A DNA stretch of 64,000 nt, taken from contig JALOOM010000025.1 in the NCBI GenBank assembly GCA_025454395.1, positions 1 through 64,000 of the forward strand, read 5' to 3'. The DNA is from Elainella sp. Prado103. GTDB taxonomy: Bacteria; Cyanobacteriota; Cyanobacteriia; Elainellales; Elainellaceae. A model generated the notes under the pieces. The model worked only from the letters and a program-made list of their open reading frames with translations, ran no database searches and had not been told where the DNA came from. The translations under genes and the position numbers were made by a program. Below are positions 1 through 8,404 of the stretch, piece by piece (position 1 is the stretch's first letter; each line of letters begins with the position of its first letter).

Positions 1-429
1 AAGTGATGTCTGTCCATGCGCCAGCGCACCGCCATAGATCCACACCATCACAGGAAGCGGTTGGTTTGAAGCAGCAGGCTTCCAGACATTGAGGAACAGG
101 CAATCCTCTGATTTCAGTACAGAGTCGGTCTGCATACATTCTGCACCGAATTTGTCTGCTATTCTCACATCCGACCAGGGCTGAACAGGTTGGGGCACGC
201 GCCAACGCAGATTTCCGACAGGCGGGGCAGCGTAGGGAATGCCTTTGAAGCTAATCACATCACCAGTTGCCACACCGCGAACCTGACCACTGTCAATCTG
301 CACTAGAGTTGGATCGTTTATCGTGGGTTGAGTAACCTGAGCAGATGTCAGCAGGTTGAATCCGCTGAAGAATAAACCAACAAGGAAGACAATTGCTGTA
401 TAGCGTAGTAGTTTTTGATTTATTATCAT
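1..429 (-). CDS. Carboxylesterase type B, secreted, N-terminal part (cut by window edge)
   Basis: Not in the ORF track because it runs off the left edge. Reading back from ATG at 429 the frame is open for 143 codons. It begins with a signal peptide (LLRYTAIVFLVGLFFSGF, then SAQ), so the enzyme is probably exported. The alpha/beta-hydrolase carboxylesterase features follow in order: GVATGDVISFKGIPYAAPPVG, the type-B signature EDCLFLNVW and the oxyanion-region VWIYGG. The catalytic Ser, Glu and His lie beyond the window, so activity cannot be judged. It lies 285 bp beyond gvpG on the same strand, a gap with no clear terminator or gene; I do not assign it to the gas-vesicle operon. The substrate is unknown; the family hydrolyses carboxyl esters. 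Confidence 0.85.
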   Translation of the reverse strand, partial: MIINQKLLRYTAIVFLVGLFFSGFNLLTSAQVTQPTINDPTLVQIDSGQVRGVATGDVISFKGIPYAAPPVGNLRWRVPQPVQPWSDVRIADKFGAECMQTDSVLKSEDCLFLNVWKPAASNQPLPVMVWIYGGALAHGQTSL

Positions 430-714
430 CCGTTAAGTTGCACACTGCGTTAGTTGTAACCTTCTAAAGAGAAGAATCTCTAAGGAATTTAGGACAAAGT
501 AAATTTTTAGGAAATGGCTAAGAAATAAATATTAATCTTCAAAGGGCAAAGGCGTTAGTCAAATACAAATACTGTCAAGCCAGGATGTTACAGATGTGAT
601 TGCAGCACTGCCCCCAAAAGTAACCTAAGCCAGCTAACGATCAGTTAAATTACCGATCGCCTACCGTAACAAAAACTATATCCTCTACACAGCAACATCA
701 GAGGCTAATCGTCC

Positions 715-972
715 TCACGCTTCGATTTCTGTGGCTGCTTGCTCCGCGTCTTGGGCTGCTTGAATCGCTAGCAGTAACTCCTCTTCCTGAAGTTCAAACT
801 CGGCTTCTGGAATCTCGCCCATATCAAAAGCCATTTGTAAGGCTAGCAGTCGCTTCGCTAAGTTCTCTTTCTGGTTGAGTTCAGCACTGGCTTGTTCCAA
901 CACTTTTTCAGCAATCCAACTCAACCCAGTGACTGGTGCGGTAAGGGGAGCAAGAAGTAGATCTAAAAACAT
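715..972 (-). CDS. gvpG: Gas vesicle protein GvpG
   Basis: An 85-residue acidic, helical protein of the GvpG family, a minor gas-vesicle assembly factor. The start MFLDLLLAPLTAPVTGL and the following amphipathic helix are typical, as is the length. It is the last gene of the cluster, 15 bp after gvpF/L, so it is almost certainly co-transcribed. In the well-studied Anabaena flos-aquae cluster gvpV and gvpW follow gvpG; here only 285 bp without an ORF follow before an unrelated esterase. Known role: accessory protein needed for vesicle formation, probably working with GvpF/L; the precise activity is not shown by sequence. Confidence 0.93.
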   Translation of the reverse strand: MFLDLLLAPLTAPVTGLSWIAEKVLEQASAELNQKENLAKRLLALQMAFDMGEIPEAEFELQEEELLLAIQAAQDAEQAATEIEA

Positions 973-987
973 CTGTAATGCGCCTCC

Positions 988-1725
988 CTAATCCGCTAAC
1001 TGCGCGAAGTTAAAAGGTGCTGTGAAATTGTTGTAGCGAATCCGGAGCCGATCACCAAATTCAGTATCCAGTGATTCAACCACTTGACTAAATTGTGGCT
1101 CTGCTTCCCATTCAATCAAGTAGGCTGCATTATAGATCATTGCTTCGCTCAGTCCTTCATTTTCAACCATTTCAACGGTGAGTGAATTTAAAACCGTTCT
1201 GAACCGTTCAATGATTTCCTGTTTACGAGCATTCATCGCTTGCTCAATCGACTGACCGATCGCGATAATCTGATCCATGCTGAGGGATTTTCCTTCTAGG
1301 CGATCCCGCTCAAGTCGCAGCCGTTCATTCTCCCGCATTAAAGTTGCTAATTCTTGCTCCGCATCCCAAAAAATTTTAATGCCAACTTCTCGCCGACCAT
1401 TCAATTTATGAAATAATTGCTTGAGCTGCTCTCCTCTTGGTTGAATTAACTGCTGCTGCACCGTTGTCCAATCCTCAATGGTCATGCCAAATTGCAGAGG
1501 TAACAGGGCGCGACAGCCTTCCTCCATCGCTTTCTCCAAAACACGCTCATGTCCTAGCAAATTGCGCCGACTTGCCAGATAACGCTCCTGTCGCGCCATA
1601 GAGTAAAGGAAAACAAAGCTATCAATTTGATGCATTTGAACTGCCTGCTGATCTAATCCTTCCACTTCAAGGTGGGGTAAATTAGCCGCAGGGAGAATAC
1701 CGTAGAGATAAAGAGTTGATGCCAT
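988..1725 (-). CDS. gvpF: Gas vesicle protein of the GvpF/GvpL family
   Basis: A 245-residue protein with the GvpL/GvpF fold pattern: it begins STLYLYGILPA, has a central charged coiled-coil stretch (roughly residues 125-150, rich in RLRLERDRLEG) and ends with the ferredoxin-like C-terminal half (YLIEWEAEPQFSQVVESLD, then RIRYNNFTAPFNF). Family members contact GvpA and are thought to help place it at the growing vesicle. Many cyanobacterial clusters carry two members, gvpF and gvpL; only one is present here, so the F versus L label is by position (between gvpK and gvpG) and may be swapped. A 94-bp gap separates it from gvpK, the widest gap in the downstream part of the operon. Confidence 0.9.
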   Translation of the reverse strand: MASTLYLYGILPAANLPHLEVEGLDQQAVQMHQIDSFVFLYSMARQERYLASRRNLLGHERVLEKAMEEGCRALLPLQFGMTIEDWTTVQQQLIQPRGEQLKQLFHKLNGRREVGIKIFWDAEQELATLMRENERLRLERDRLEGKSLSMDQIIAIGQSIEQAMNARKQEIIERFRTVLNSLTVEMVENEGLSEAMIYNAAYLIEWEAEPQFSQVVESLDTEFGDRLRIRYNNFTAPFNFAQLAD

Positions 1726-1819
1726 AGGGGGAATGAGATCAAGAAATGATGATGATGAAATTTTGATGAGATAGTTTCACTAATCATCAGATGGATGATT
1801 AGATCATGAAATTACTCGA

Positions 1820-2299
1820 TTATTCGATCGGTCGAGAAGTCAAAACCAGTTGGAGCTTGGCATGAATCAGGTTCAGTTGCGCCACTCCTAAATCCACATT
1901 GCCTTGCAGTACCACGCCTGTATTCAGAAGCCGATCCAGCAATTCTAAAATTGAAGGACTGGTAGAAATTTCACCCGGATAATAGCCACCTTGCTTGGGG
2001 AAGAGACTACCCACTTCACCCAAATCAATATTCAGATCAGCCGGATCAATCTCAAAAATGTTACAGAGGTGGATCACCTGCTCTTCTAATTTTTGGAAAC
2101 TCTCAGCCGCTCGATCAAGATCCGCTTCACTGAGATACCCGGCATCCATCCGCCGAATCACTTGAGCTTCCATTAACTGACGAATCAACTCCACTACCGT
2201 CAATAACAACGAAGCAAGGCCATTCTTAGGAGACGGTGAAGTGTCTAGGGTTTCTAACCCAGAAGCAGGGGCAATTTCTAGATTGGCAATGGGAGACAT
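1820..2299 (-). CDS. gvpK: Gas vesicle protein GvpK
   Basis: A 159-residue GvpK-family protein. After a variable N-terminus the conserved core runs through GLASLLLTVVELIRQLMEAQVIRRMDAG, the LEEQVIHLC segment and the C-terminal GVVLQGNVDLGVAQLNLIHAKLQLVL. It starts 8 bp after gvpJ, so the two are translated from the same message. GvpK is one of the core accessory proteins found in nearly all gas-vesicle clusters; its biochemical action is not established. Length and order (J-K-F-G) agree with other cyanobacteria. Nothing looks truncated. Confidence 0.93.
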   Translation of the reverse strand: MSPIANLEIAPASGLETLDTSPSPKNGLASLLLTVVELIRQLMEAQVIRRMDAGYLSEADLDRAAESFQKLEEQVIHLCNIFEIDPADLNIDLGEVGSLFPKQGGYYPGEISTSPSILELLDRLLNTGVVLQGNVDLGVAQLNLIHAKLQLVLTSRPIE

Positions 2300-2307
2300 A
2301 GTCAGAC

Positions 2308-2670
2308 TCAGGGGGAAAGATTACCTTTAAGAGAGCAAAGCTCAGTTTCCAACGAATCCAAGCGGGTTTGCAGTTGCTGATTGGCTGCCAATAGTTGTTG
2401 ATTGGCTTCTAAGAGTTGGTGATTTTGGTGATTGAGATAGGGATCGTTCTCCCACCAATTGATGCCCATCTCTTTCGCTTTATCCACAGAAGCCACAAGT
2501 AGTCGAATCCGAATGCTCAGCAGCTCAGTTGCACCTACGGAAACAGCAATATCTCCAGCAATGACGATACCTTTATCTAACACGCGCTCTAGCACATCGG
2601 CTAACGATGAGCCTTGGGTGGCAGTGGCAATGGTGCGATCGGCAGGTCGGGTTGGCATGGTGATGGTCAT
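2308..2670 (-). CDS. gvpJ: Gas vesicle protein GvpJ (minor GvpA-like structural protein)
   Basis: A 120-residue protein whose core (about residues 22-72) is a GvpA homologue: [20 protein letters not shown], then [18 protein letters not shown]. It differs from GvpA by an N-terminal Thr/Arg-rich stretch and a C-terminal coiled-coil tail made of near-repeats ([25 protein letters not shown]). GvpJ is a minor shell or tip-assembly protein. The ATG overlaps the gvpN stop codon (ATGA), so translation is coupled to gvpN. The [10 protein letters not shown] motif after the core is typical of cyanobacterial GvpJ. Confidence 0.92.
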   Translation of the reverse strand: MTITMPTRPADRTIATATQGSSLADVLERVLDKGIVIAGDIAVSVGATELLSIRIRLLVASVDKAKEMGINWWENDPYLNHQNHQLLEANQQLLAANQQLQTRLDSLETELCSLKGNLSP

Positions 2671-3935
2671 GCTCCAACCTCCTGCGTATCTGATGACAAC
2701 GCGGATTCAAGCGCCGGTGCAACGGCCAAATTGTCAGTCATCAAGGCAGAAAGCTGGTCAAGCTCGGCCATGAGTGAGTCTGCCACTCGCTGTTCCTCGG
2801 ATTGAGGCAATGCCACCGTTGAAGCGCTTTCAACCTGAGCAGGCACTTCAGCTAGCACAGATGGCACCGTAGGTAATGACTCTCCAGGGAGAAGATCCGT
2901 AGGCTCTTCAGCGAGCCATTGCCGCAAAACCGCTTCATCTTCAATTAAAGATGCTTCGCCGCGCTGAGTAGCACCTGCGCCGACTGGATGCTCCGCCTTG
3001 AGAATTCTCATTTGAGGCGCAAAATGCTGGGCATCCTGCTGCATCGCGTGCTCCGCAATCATTTCATTGAATACTTCCCAAAGTAACTGAGTGGAAGTGT
3101 CATAGGCTAAATTGGAGCGGGACAGCAAAATATCCTGGCAAATATCACGAAAATCCGGATTTTCTGGCATGGCTAAAATTTCATGCTCATGGCAAACTTT
3201 AGCCAGAATCAAACAAGCCCGTAGTCCAGAAGATTTCTCTGCCTCAATCCGCTTCCGAAAAGCACGCACGACCTGCACAATAATGACTGCACTTTCCCGA
3301 TCAATCCCAGTTTTTTGGATAATAATTTCTTGTTGCGTTAACTCATCTGGTTCAGGAATATTGATCGTGACGAGACGATCGAGCAGTGCATCTTGAGTAG
3401 CATGGACACCACAATATTCTTCTGGATTCGAAGTTAAGATCGCTCGAAACTGCGGATTGACCCGAATGTACTCATTCCGGCTACTGTTGGGAGGTAAAAC
3501 CAACAATTTCTCTTCTAAGGCAGATAACAAGACGTTATTAACTTCCGGGCGAGAGCGGTTAAACTCATCATAAATCAGGGTGAATCCTTCTCGACAAGCC
3601 AGCGTCAGACGTGAATCCACCCAATTGTGACGTAGCTCATCCTCAACTTTCACGACACTATGGATGAAATTATCCACCACTTTCTTGCGCGTGTAGCCGG
3701 TTTGGTTACCAATCAGATCGGATGTTTTGAAGTCATCATCTCCATACAGCAACATCATAGGACGAGCTAATAAATCCGCTAGATGAAGGGCTAACGTAGT
3801 TTTACCCGTTCCAGCAGGGCCACGTAAATGAACCGAAAAGCCAGATTGGAGGTAGCGGTAAGCCCGCATTACAACCCGTTCAATGGAAGGGGTACTGACA
3901 AAGCGCCGGGGGCTAGCTCTAAGAACAGTTGTCAC
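2667..3935 (-). CDS. gvpN: Gas vesicle AAA+ ATPase GvpN
   Basis: A 422-residue MoxR-like AAA+ ATPase. Walker A is [11 protein letters not shown] (about residue 39 on), Walker B is [11 protein letters not shown], and sensor 1 lies in [32 protein letters not shown] follows, so all ATPase motifs are intact. GvpN promotes growth of the vesicle shell. From about residue 300 there is an acidic, Ala/Glu/Ser-rich tail of about 110 residues that is not part of the ATPase core. The start is GTG, sharing GTGA with the end of gvpC, so translation is coupled. It ends in an ATGA overlap with gvpJ. Confidence 0.95.
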   Translation of the reverse strand: MTTVLRASPRRFVSTPSIERVVMRAYRYLQSGFSVHLRGPAGTGKTTLALHLADLLARPMMLLYGDDDFKTSDLIGNQTGYTRKKVVDNFIHSVVKVEDELRHNWVDSRLTLACREGFTLIYDEFNRSRPEVNNVLLSALEEKLLVLPPNSSRNEYIRVNPQFRAILTSNPEEYCGVHATQDALLDRLVTINIPEPDELTQQEIIIQKTGIDRESAVIIVQVVRAFRKRIEAEKSSGLRACLILAKVCHEHEILAMPENPDFRDICQDILLSRSNLAYDTSTQLLWEVFNEMIAEHAMQQDAQHFAPQMRILKAEHPVGAGATQRGEASLIEDEAVLRQWLAEEPTDLLPGESLPTVPSVLAEVPAQVESASTVALPQSEEQRVADSLMAELDQLSALMTDNLAVAPALESALSSDTQEVGA

Positions 3936-5059
3936 AGTTTTACATCCTCTTGAATCAGATAAATACTATTGCGCTGGGTCACCAGACCTTTACGAATCAA
4001 AGTTCTCAGGGTATCTACCGTTTGAAAGCGGTTTAAGCCCAACGCCGATTCAATCTCAGCAAGGCGAGCACCCTGAGACTCATAGATATGGGTATAGATC
4101 GCTTCTTCTAAAGGATTAGAAGAGTTAGGGGTATCAAAATTGAACTCTTCTGAATATTCATCATCTAATGTCGTCGCAGGCTGCATTACACGGGCCGTGG
4201 GTAAAGCGTTTTCAGCCCCAGATTTAGAAGCATTTACAGGCTTCGACTGTTGAGGTGAGGCTGGTGCTACCGTTAACTGAGTAGCAACCGGAGCAGAAAC
4301 CGGTGCCACGGAAGATTTATGAGGAGCAGTGGAGGCGGTAGAAGCTGGACTGGGCAATACAGGTTTGGCAGTTATCTGCTCAGGTACTGTAGCGATCGTC
4401 GGCTCCACTGCCTGCCGTTCACGCTCTATTTTCTCAAGGGTGAGGTTTTCACCCCAAACATATCGATGTAGATCTGCGCAATAATCCACTAACTCTCTGC
4501 GAAATGTGGCAAACTCGGCAAACAATTCAGCGACTTCCGCTTTACGACGATCGTTACTTGCTTGCAGCATCTGTCTAACTTGTACAGCTTGCAGTTGTCG
4601 GGTCACCCCAAATTCCTCAAGTTGCTGCTGTGTTTCCACTCGCAAAGATTCTAGATAAGCAGCTAGCTCCTGCATCAGTTGTAAATGGTTTTGCAGGCGC
4701 TCTTGTTGATAATTCTGTAGTTGCTCTGCGACATTCAATTTTCTCTGTTGCGTTCCGATTTGCAATTCATGACGCAACTCCCCAACGGTATCACTAAGTT
4801 GGGTGCGAAATTCATGTAGCTCTTGCCGCACCTGTTGCGACATTAAAGCTCGATCAGCGGCACACAAGGAAAGTAAGGCTTGCGTTTGCTGGCTTAACCG
4901 TTGTTGAAAAGCCTGTAAGTCTTGCCGCAGCGACACTGCCTGCGATTGTCGGCATTGGCTCCACTGCCGCAATTGCTCCTGAACAATCTGTTGCCGCTGT
5001 AGTAATTCTTGCTGTCGTTGCTGTCGTTGCTGCTGCCAGGATTCTTTGAGGGAAATCAC
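3932..5059 (-). CDS. gvpC: Gas vesicle outer protein GvpC with long C-terminal extension
   Basis: GvpC is the helical protein that binds outside the GvpA ribs and stiffens the vesicle. Start choice: the ORF track begins at 5113, but an ideal ribosome site AAGGAG (5072-5067) lies 7 nt before a GTG at 5059, and starting there gives MISLKESW, matching the MISL start of Anabaena GvpC; the ATG at 5065 is only 1 nt from that site. The product is 375 residues. Residues 1-205 are Gln-rich amphipathic helices with imperfect repeats of about 33 residues, closing with a YVWG motif like the FVSIFG end of Anabaena GvpC. Then comes a Pro/Ala/Ser linker (about 206-310) and a folded C-terminal domain (about 315-370) that looks like a winged helix: [20 protein letters not shown] then [16 protein letters not shown]. 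This makes it about twice the length of the 193-residue Anabaena protein. Confidence 0.85.
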   Translation of the reverse strand: MISLKESWQQQRQQRQQELLQRQQIVQEQLRQWSQCRQSQAVSLRQDLQAFQQRLSQQTQALLSLCAADRALMSQQVRQELHEFRTQLSDTVGELRHELQIGTQQRKLNVAEQLQNYQQERLQNHLQLMQELAAYLESLRVETQQQLEEFGVTRQLQAVQVRQMLQASNDRRKAEVAELFAEFATFRRELVDYCADLHRYVWGENLTLEKIERERQAVEPTIATVPEQITAKPVLPSPASTASTAPHKSSVAPVSAPVATQLTVAPASPQQSKPVNASKSGAENALPTARVMQPATTLDDEYSEEFNFDTPNSSNPLEEAIYTHIYESQGARLAEIESALGLNRFQTVDTLRTLIRKGLVTQRNSIYLIQEDVKL

Positions 5060-5089
5060 TACCATTCTCCTTAAAACAAAAGCGGGAAA

Positions 5090-5132
5090 GTGCTGAGCAA
5101 GGCAGCAAACCATCGTGCTTGATGCCCAGCAC
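5090..5132 (-). terminator. Stem-loop between gvpA and gvpC, probable attenuator
   Basis: On the minus strand, 14 nt after the gvpA stop codon, GTGCTGGGCA pairs with TGCTCAGCAC (10 bp with one G-U), around a 23-nt loop, followed by T-rich sequence. It lies before the gvpC ribosome site. A partial terminator or mRNA-stabilising hairpin here would give far more gvpA than gvpC message, the ratio that gas vesicles need. The function is inferred; the stem is seen directly. Confidence 0.55.
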
Positions 5133-5146
5133 CAGAATGACTTGAT

Positions 5147-5365
5147 TTACGCAGCAGGAACCGCAGCTTGAGAGGTCAAACCAACGGCTTCGGCATACTT
5201 CAAGTAGGTTTCTACGGAAGCAATCACGATCCGAGCTTCAACCGACAACAGTTCGATCCCAACCAGGGAAACACGAACCCAAGCATCAACCACAATTCCT
5301 TTGTCCAGGATGCGATCAACCACTTCAGCCAAGCTAGAGGAGGAGTTTACTTTTTCAACAGCCAT
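5147..5365 (-). CDS. gvpA: Major gas vesicle structural protein GvpA
   Basis: A 72-residue GvpA, the small hydrophobic protein that forms the ribbed gas-permeable shell. The family sequence is nearly invariant and is seen here: [22 protein letters not shown], then [35 protein letters not shown] ribosome site AGGTGA sits 6 nt before the ATG. It is the first gene of the operon and present in a single copy (several cyanobacteria have tandem gvpA copies). The 713-bp gap upstream should hold the promoter; the hairpin just downstream probably sets its transcript level above that of gvpC. Confidence 0.98.
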   Translation of the reverse strand: MAVEKVNSSSSLAEVVDRILDKGIVVDAWVRVSLVGIELLSVEARIVIASVETYLKYAEAVGLTSQAAVPAA

Positions 5366-6078
5366 GTTAGTTCACCTAAATTTCATTAAGGGGGACAAAA
5401 AGAGTCAAACCTGAAATCAACCGACTGAGGCTTCAAGTTAAGGATTCTCTAGTAGAGTAGGCGCTGGTGAGAATTGATCAGACAGCGAAAATGCCGAAAT
5501 CTTTACCTCAGTCAATCAGACCCTACGGGAAAGTACGGAATCCATTTCAAAAAGTCATGAGGTTCGGTTGACCTTTACCCAAACAACGCTCTCCAAACCC
5601 AGTACTTCAACTCAGTACTGAATGTTTGTAACGCAACATCAAATCAACTACTGATGCTAACTACACGGATTCGAATTCGTAGCCAAACCACAAATTTAAA
5701 TCTCGATAGCAAACTTCAAGTAAAGTGTTAGATCTTCATCTTTTGTTTGAGTAAACTCAGTCTGCCCAACCTGAATCAATTGCTAACAGCTACCGCAATT
5801 CAAAACATCTTTTAGGCCGATCGACGCGCTTTTTTGAAACCCATTGGCTCTTTCAGGCAGCAGTCAACGGATCAATTCCAGAAGCAGATCAATTCCAGAA
5901 GCAATAGAGAGCAGTAGAGAGCGACCGTGCATTGCCGTGAAAAATTACTCCTAGATTGATCCAGTCATCTTGCCAAAGATTTTGCACTGCTCAGAGTACA
6001 CAAGAAGATGGATGCATCGACATGCACGATCAAGGCAGCAATTATTCGATCGATTTGTCACTCCATCACAGGAGTTGA
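5366..6078. promoter_or_regulatory. 713-bp gap upstream of gvpA
   Basis: Lies between the end of dus and the start of gvpA, both on the minus strand, so it must hold the gvp operon promoter unless dus reads through. I found no good -35/-10 pair. Visible items are a small palindrome CTCTAGTAGAG near 5448-5458, a 17-bp unit (GATCAATTCCAGAAGCA) repeated twice at 5870-5903, and a 10-bp near-repeat at 5904-5923. The ORF-track entries here show no coding character. Confidence 0.4.
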
Positions 6079-7176
6079 TCAAACTTCCATTAATTGTGGT
6101 TCTTCTAATTGTGGGTTTTCAGTCCCACTTGTTTGCCCATCTGTTTGCCACTCCGTTGTCCAATCGGTCTGTTGTAACCGTTCAATCGCCCGATTAATCA
6201 ATGACACACCTTGGGTTAAATTCTCAATCACTGCCAGTTTTCCTCGCAGATCGGCAGCATCAGGGAAGCCTTTGGCATACCAGGTCATATGCTTACGCGC
6301 TTGTCGAATTCCCCGATCACCTTTATATTCCCACAGCATTTCTAAGTGATCGCGAGCACATTCCAATCGCTCGATCGGGCTGGGAGGAGTTCGCAGTTCT
6401 CCTGTTTTGAGAAAGTAATCCACTTCACCTACCAAAAATGGATAGCCCAATGTTCCGCGAGAGCACATCACCCCATCTGCCCGAGTGATTTCCAAACACC
6501 GCACTGCTGCCTCCACAGAGAAAATGTCACCATTGGCAATCACTGGGATCGACAACACCTCTTTCACCTTGGCGATCCACTCCCAACGGGCTGCTCCGTT
6601 ATAGCCTTGGGCCCGTGTTCTTCCATGCAGGGTGAGCATTTTTGCCCCAGCGTCCTCCATCCGCTGTGCAAATTCAACTGCGTTAATCTCCTTGTCACTC
6701 CAGCCAATTCGCGTTTTTACAGTGACTGGCACATCAACAGCCTGCACTACCGATCGGACAATGGCCTCTGCCACTTCCGGCTGACGCAAGAGAGAAGAAC
6801 CACCCCCATTCTTGGTAATTTTATTGACAGGACAACCCATATTGATGTCAACCGTATCTGCTCCTTCAGCCACCGCCATTTGTGCCGCTTCTGCCAGAAA
6901 ATCTGGGCGACAATCAAACAACTGAATACTGATCGGTCGCTCGTTTGGATCGATCTCCATAATTTTGGGCAGTTGTTTAACATAATGTAGCCCGGTGGCG
7001 TTGACCATCTCGGTATACATCATCGAGGTTGGTGCATAGCGACGAACCAAGCGCCGAAATACCAGATCCGTAACACCGGAAAGGGGCGACTGCAAAACAC
7101 GGCTATTGACTTCAAAATTGCCGATCCGCAGGGGTGTAGCCAAACGAGCTTGGAGGTCTGGAGAGAGCGTAACCAT
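6079..7176 (-). CDS. dus: tRNA-dihydrouridine synthase, DusB-like
   Basis: A 365-residue FMN enzyme that reduces uridine to dihydrouridine in tRNA. The family pattern is clear: VLQSPLSGVTDLVFRRL at the N-terminus, ISIQLFDCRPDFLAEAA, the active-site segment DINMGCPVNKITKNGGGSSLL with its catalytic Cys, VTVKTRIGW, LTLHGRTRAQGY, IPVIANGDIFS and SRGTLGYPFL. The C-terminal helical tRNA-binding part (ARKHMTWYAKGFP) is present, followed by a polar tail rich in Thr, Gln and Glu (TDWTTEWQTDGQTSGTENP). It starts at the ATG giving MVTLSPDLQARLATPLRIG. It is monocistronic as far as I can see. Confidence in function is high; DusA/B/C class is by overall resemblance. Confidence 0.95.
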   Translation of the reverse strand: MVTLSPDLQARLATPLRIGNFEVNSRVLQSPLSGVTDLVFRRLVRRYAPTSMMYTEMVNATGLHYVKQLPKIMEIDPNERPISIQLFDCRPDFLAEAAQMAVAEGADTVDINMGCPVNKITKNGGGSSLLRQPEVAEAIVRSVVQAVDVPVTVKTRIGWSDKEINAVEFAQRMEDAGAKMLTLHGRTRAQGYNGAARWEWIAKVKEVLSIPVIANGDIFSVEAAVRCLEITRADGVMCSRGTLGYPFLVGEVDYFLKTGELRTPPSPIERLECARDHLEMLWEYKGDRGIRQARKHMTWYAKGFPDAADLRGKLAVIENLTQGVSLINRAIERLQQTDWTTEWQTDGQTSGTENPQLEEPQLMEV

Positions 7177-7278
7177 GGGTCAATCTGAGGCAGATGGAGG
7201 ACTGTTATCTCTATCTTAAGCCGTTCAGTTCTCATTCTGAGAAGAACCGCTAGAGGAGAACTGCTGACCATAGACGAC

Positions 7279-7369
7279 TTAGACAAGTTACTCAGGCAAG
7301 TTACTTAGACAAGTTACTTAGACAAGTTACTTAGACAAGTTACTTAGACAAGTTACTTAGACAAGCGAC
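7279..7369. repeat. 13-bp tandem repeat, 7 units
   Basis: Seven head-to-tail copies of TTAGACAAGTTAC, five of them identical or nearly so. The stop codon of the minus-strand gene at 7357-7824 is formed inside the last unit, so the repeat begins at the end of that gene and fills the gap towards dus. Confidence 0.95.
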
Positions 7370-7824
7370 TCTTGCTCACGGCTCAGTGAATCTAAATCAA
7401 TTTGGAGCGAGACACCCCGCAATTGTGGGGCAGGATGGGTTTGTAAATAGGAGCGCAGAAGCTGCTGGCAAGCGTCTAGGTAGCCAAACGCCACCTCTAG
7501 TTGCTCCCAACTCGGGTTTTTACGAAAGATAATTCCCTGCCGTTTAGCCGCTTGCCGACAAGCTTGGTGAGATCCATACCGTCGTCTTAGCTCAGCTTGC
7601 TCAACAGGCATGGGAGCAGCAGGGAGTTGCGGCTGAGGCTGATGATTCCCTGATAACTCAGGTAGGCTGGTATGAGTTGATCGCGATCCAGCCTGACCTA
7701 ACTGATTGACTGCAACCTGGGCCACGGCGAAAATTGCAGCGGCATTTTGCAACTCTTGTTGTTGATTGACCTGAAGTTGTTCTAATAGTTGCGTAATGCG
7801 TTTCTTACCCATGGGTTCAGTCAT
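7357..7824 (-). CDS. Unknown protein, Gln-rich helix plus basic C-terminal domain
   Basis: The ORF track starts at 7962, but the real start is probably ATG at 7824 (MTEPMGKKRITQLLEQL), which overlaps the end of the upstream gene by 8 bp (ATGACTGA), the usual sign of translational coupling. The 155-residue product has a Gln/Asn-rich helix (about 10-40), a Pro/Gln linker, then a compact basic region, RRRYGSHQACRQAAKRQGIIF, followed by a helical segment WEQLEVAFGYLDACQQLLRSYL. I do not recognise the family. The basic domain could bind nucleic acid, but this is only a guess from charge. The gene ends inside a 13-bp tandem repeat. Confidence 0.65.
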   Translation of the reverse strand: MTEPMGKKRITQLLEQLQVNQQQELQNAAAIFAVAQVAVNQLGQAGSRSTHTSLPELSGNHQPQPQLPAAPMPVEQAELRRRYGSHQACRQAAKRQGIIFRKNPSWEQLEVAFGYLDACQQLLRSYLQTHPAPQLRGVSLQIDLDSLSREQESLV

Positions 7825-8404
7825 CCAGTAGCGATCGATTAATCGAAGCTTGATCTTGATGCATTCGAGGATTCTCGCGCCGATCGGCATCCCGTTCCTG
7901 CAGGTTGAGCGGTCGAGCAGCTCGTTGGGGAGGCAGTGGTAGGTTATCTGTCCCGCTTTCATCTTTCCAGAATAAAACGATCGCTTTCAAAGCCTTAATA
8001 AATTTGAAGAATCGGCTGGGTTGGGCCATGAAACCCGTCGGGCTTTCCACATCTGCAATTCCATCGAACGCTTCAACCAGTTGATCGAGCTGTCCAGACA
8101 TGGTGACAATCTGCTGCGTCAGTTCAGAAACAACCTGCTGGTTATGGGTCGTTAATTGCTGCTTCTCTAGATCTAATTGTTGAATCAGTTGTTGTAGCTG
8201 GGCAACTTCCGTACGAACTTGTAGAGTGGCTTGTTTATGTTCTTCGTTGCGGCGAATCAACTGGGCACGACTGCGATTGGTGAAAATGAGACAATCACGC
8301 ATTTCAGCATAGAGATGTTCCGCTTCAGAACGACTCAGTTGATCGATCGTTTTAGGAAATTCGGCAGCAGAGCGAAATCGAGCAGAGGATGATGACGATG
8401 TCAT
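7817..8404 (-). CDS. Unknown coiled-coil protein
   Basis: The ORF track starts at 8419; MTSSSSSARFRSAAEF at 8404 is a more natural start. The 195-residue product has a charged N-terminal helical region (LSRSEAEHLYAEMRDCLIFTNRSRAQLIRRNEE), a Gln/Leu coiled coil of about 60 residues (VAQLQQLIQQLDLEKQQL), a short hydrophobic stretch (FFKFIKALKAIVLFW) that could lie on a membrane, and a polar tail. Family not recognised. It precedes and overlaps the gene at 7357-7824, so the two probably form a two-gene unit with a shared role that I cannot name. Confidence 0.6.
   Translation of the reverse strand: MTSSSSSARFRSAAEFPKTIDQLSRSEAEHLYAEMRDCLIFTNRSRAQLIRRNEEHKQATLQVRTEVAQLQQLIQQLDLEKQQLTTHNQQVVSELTQQIVTMSGQLDQLVEAFDGIADVESPTGFMAQPSRFFKFIKALKAIVLFWKDESGTDNLPLPPQRAARPLNLQERDADRRENPRMHQDQASINRSLLDD

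Noticed and set aside
6346-6990. 214-residue plus-strand ORF opposite dus
   Set aside because: Antisense to a complete dihydrouridine synthase with intact motifs; Cys/His-rich composition is typical of a shadow frame.
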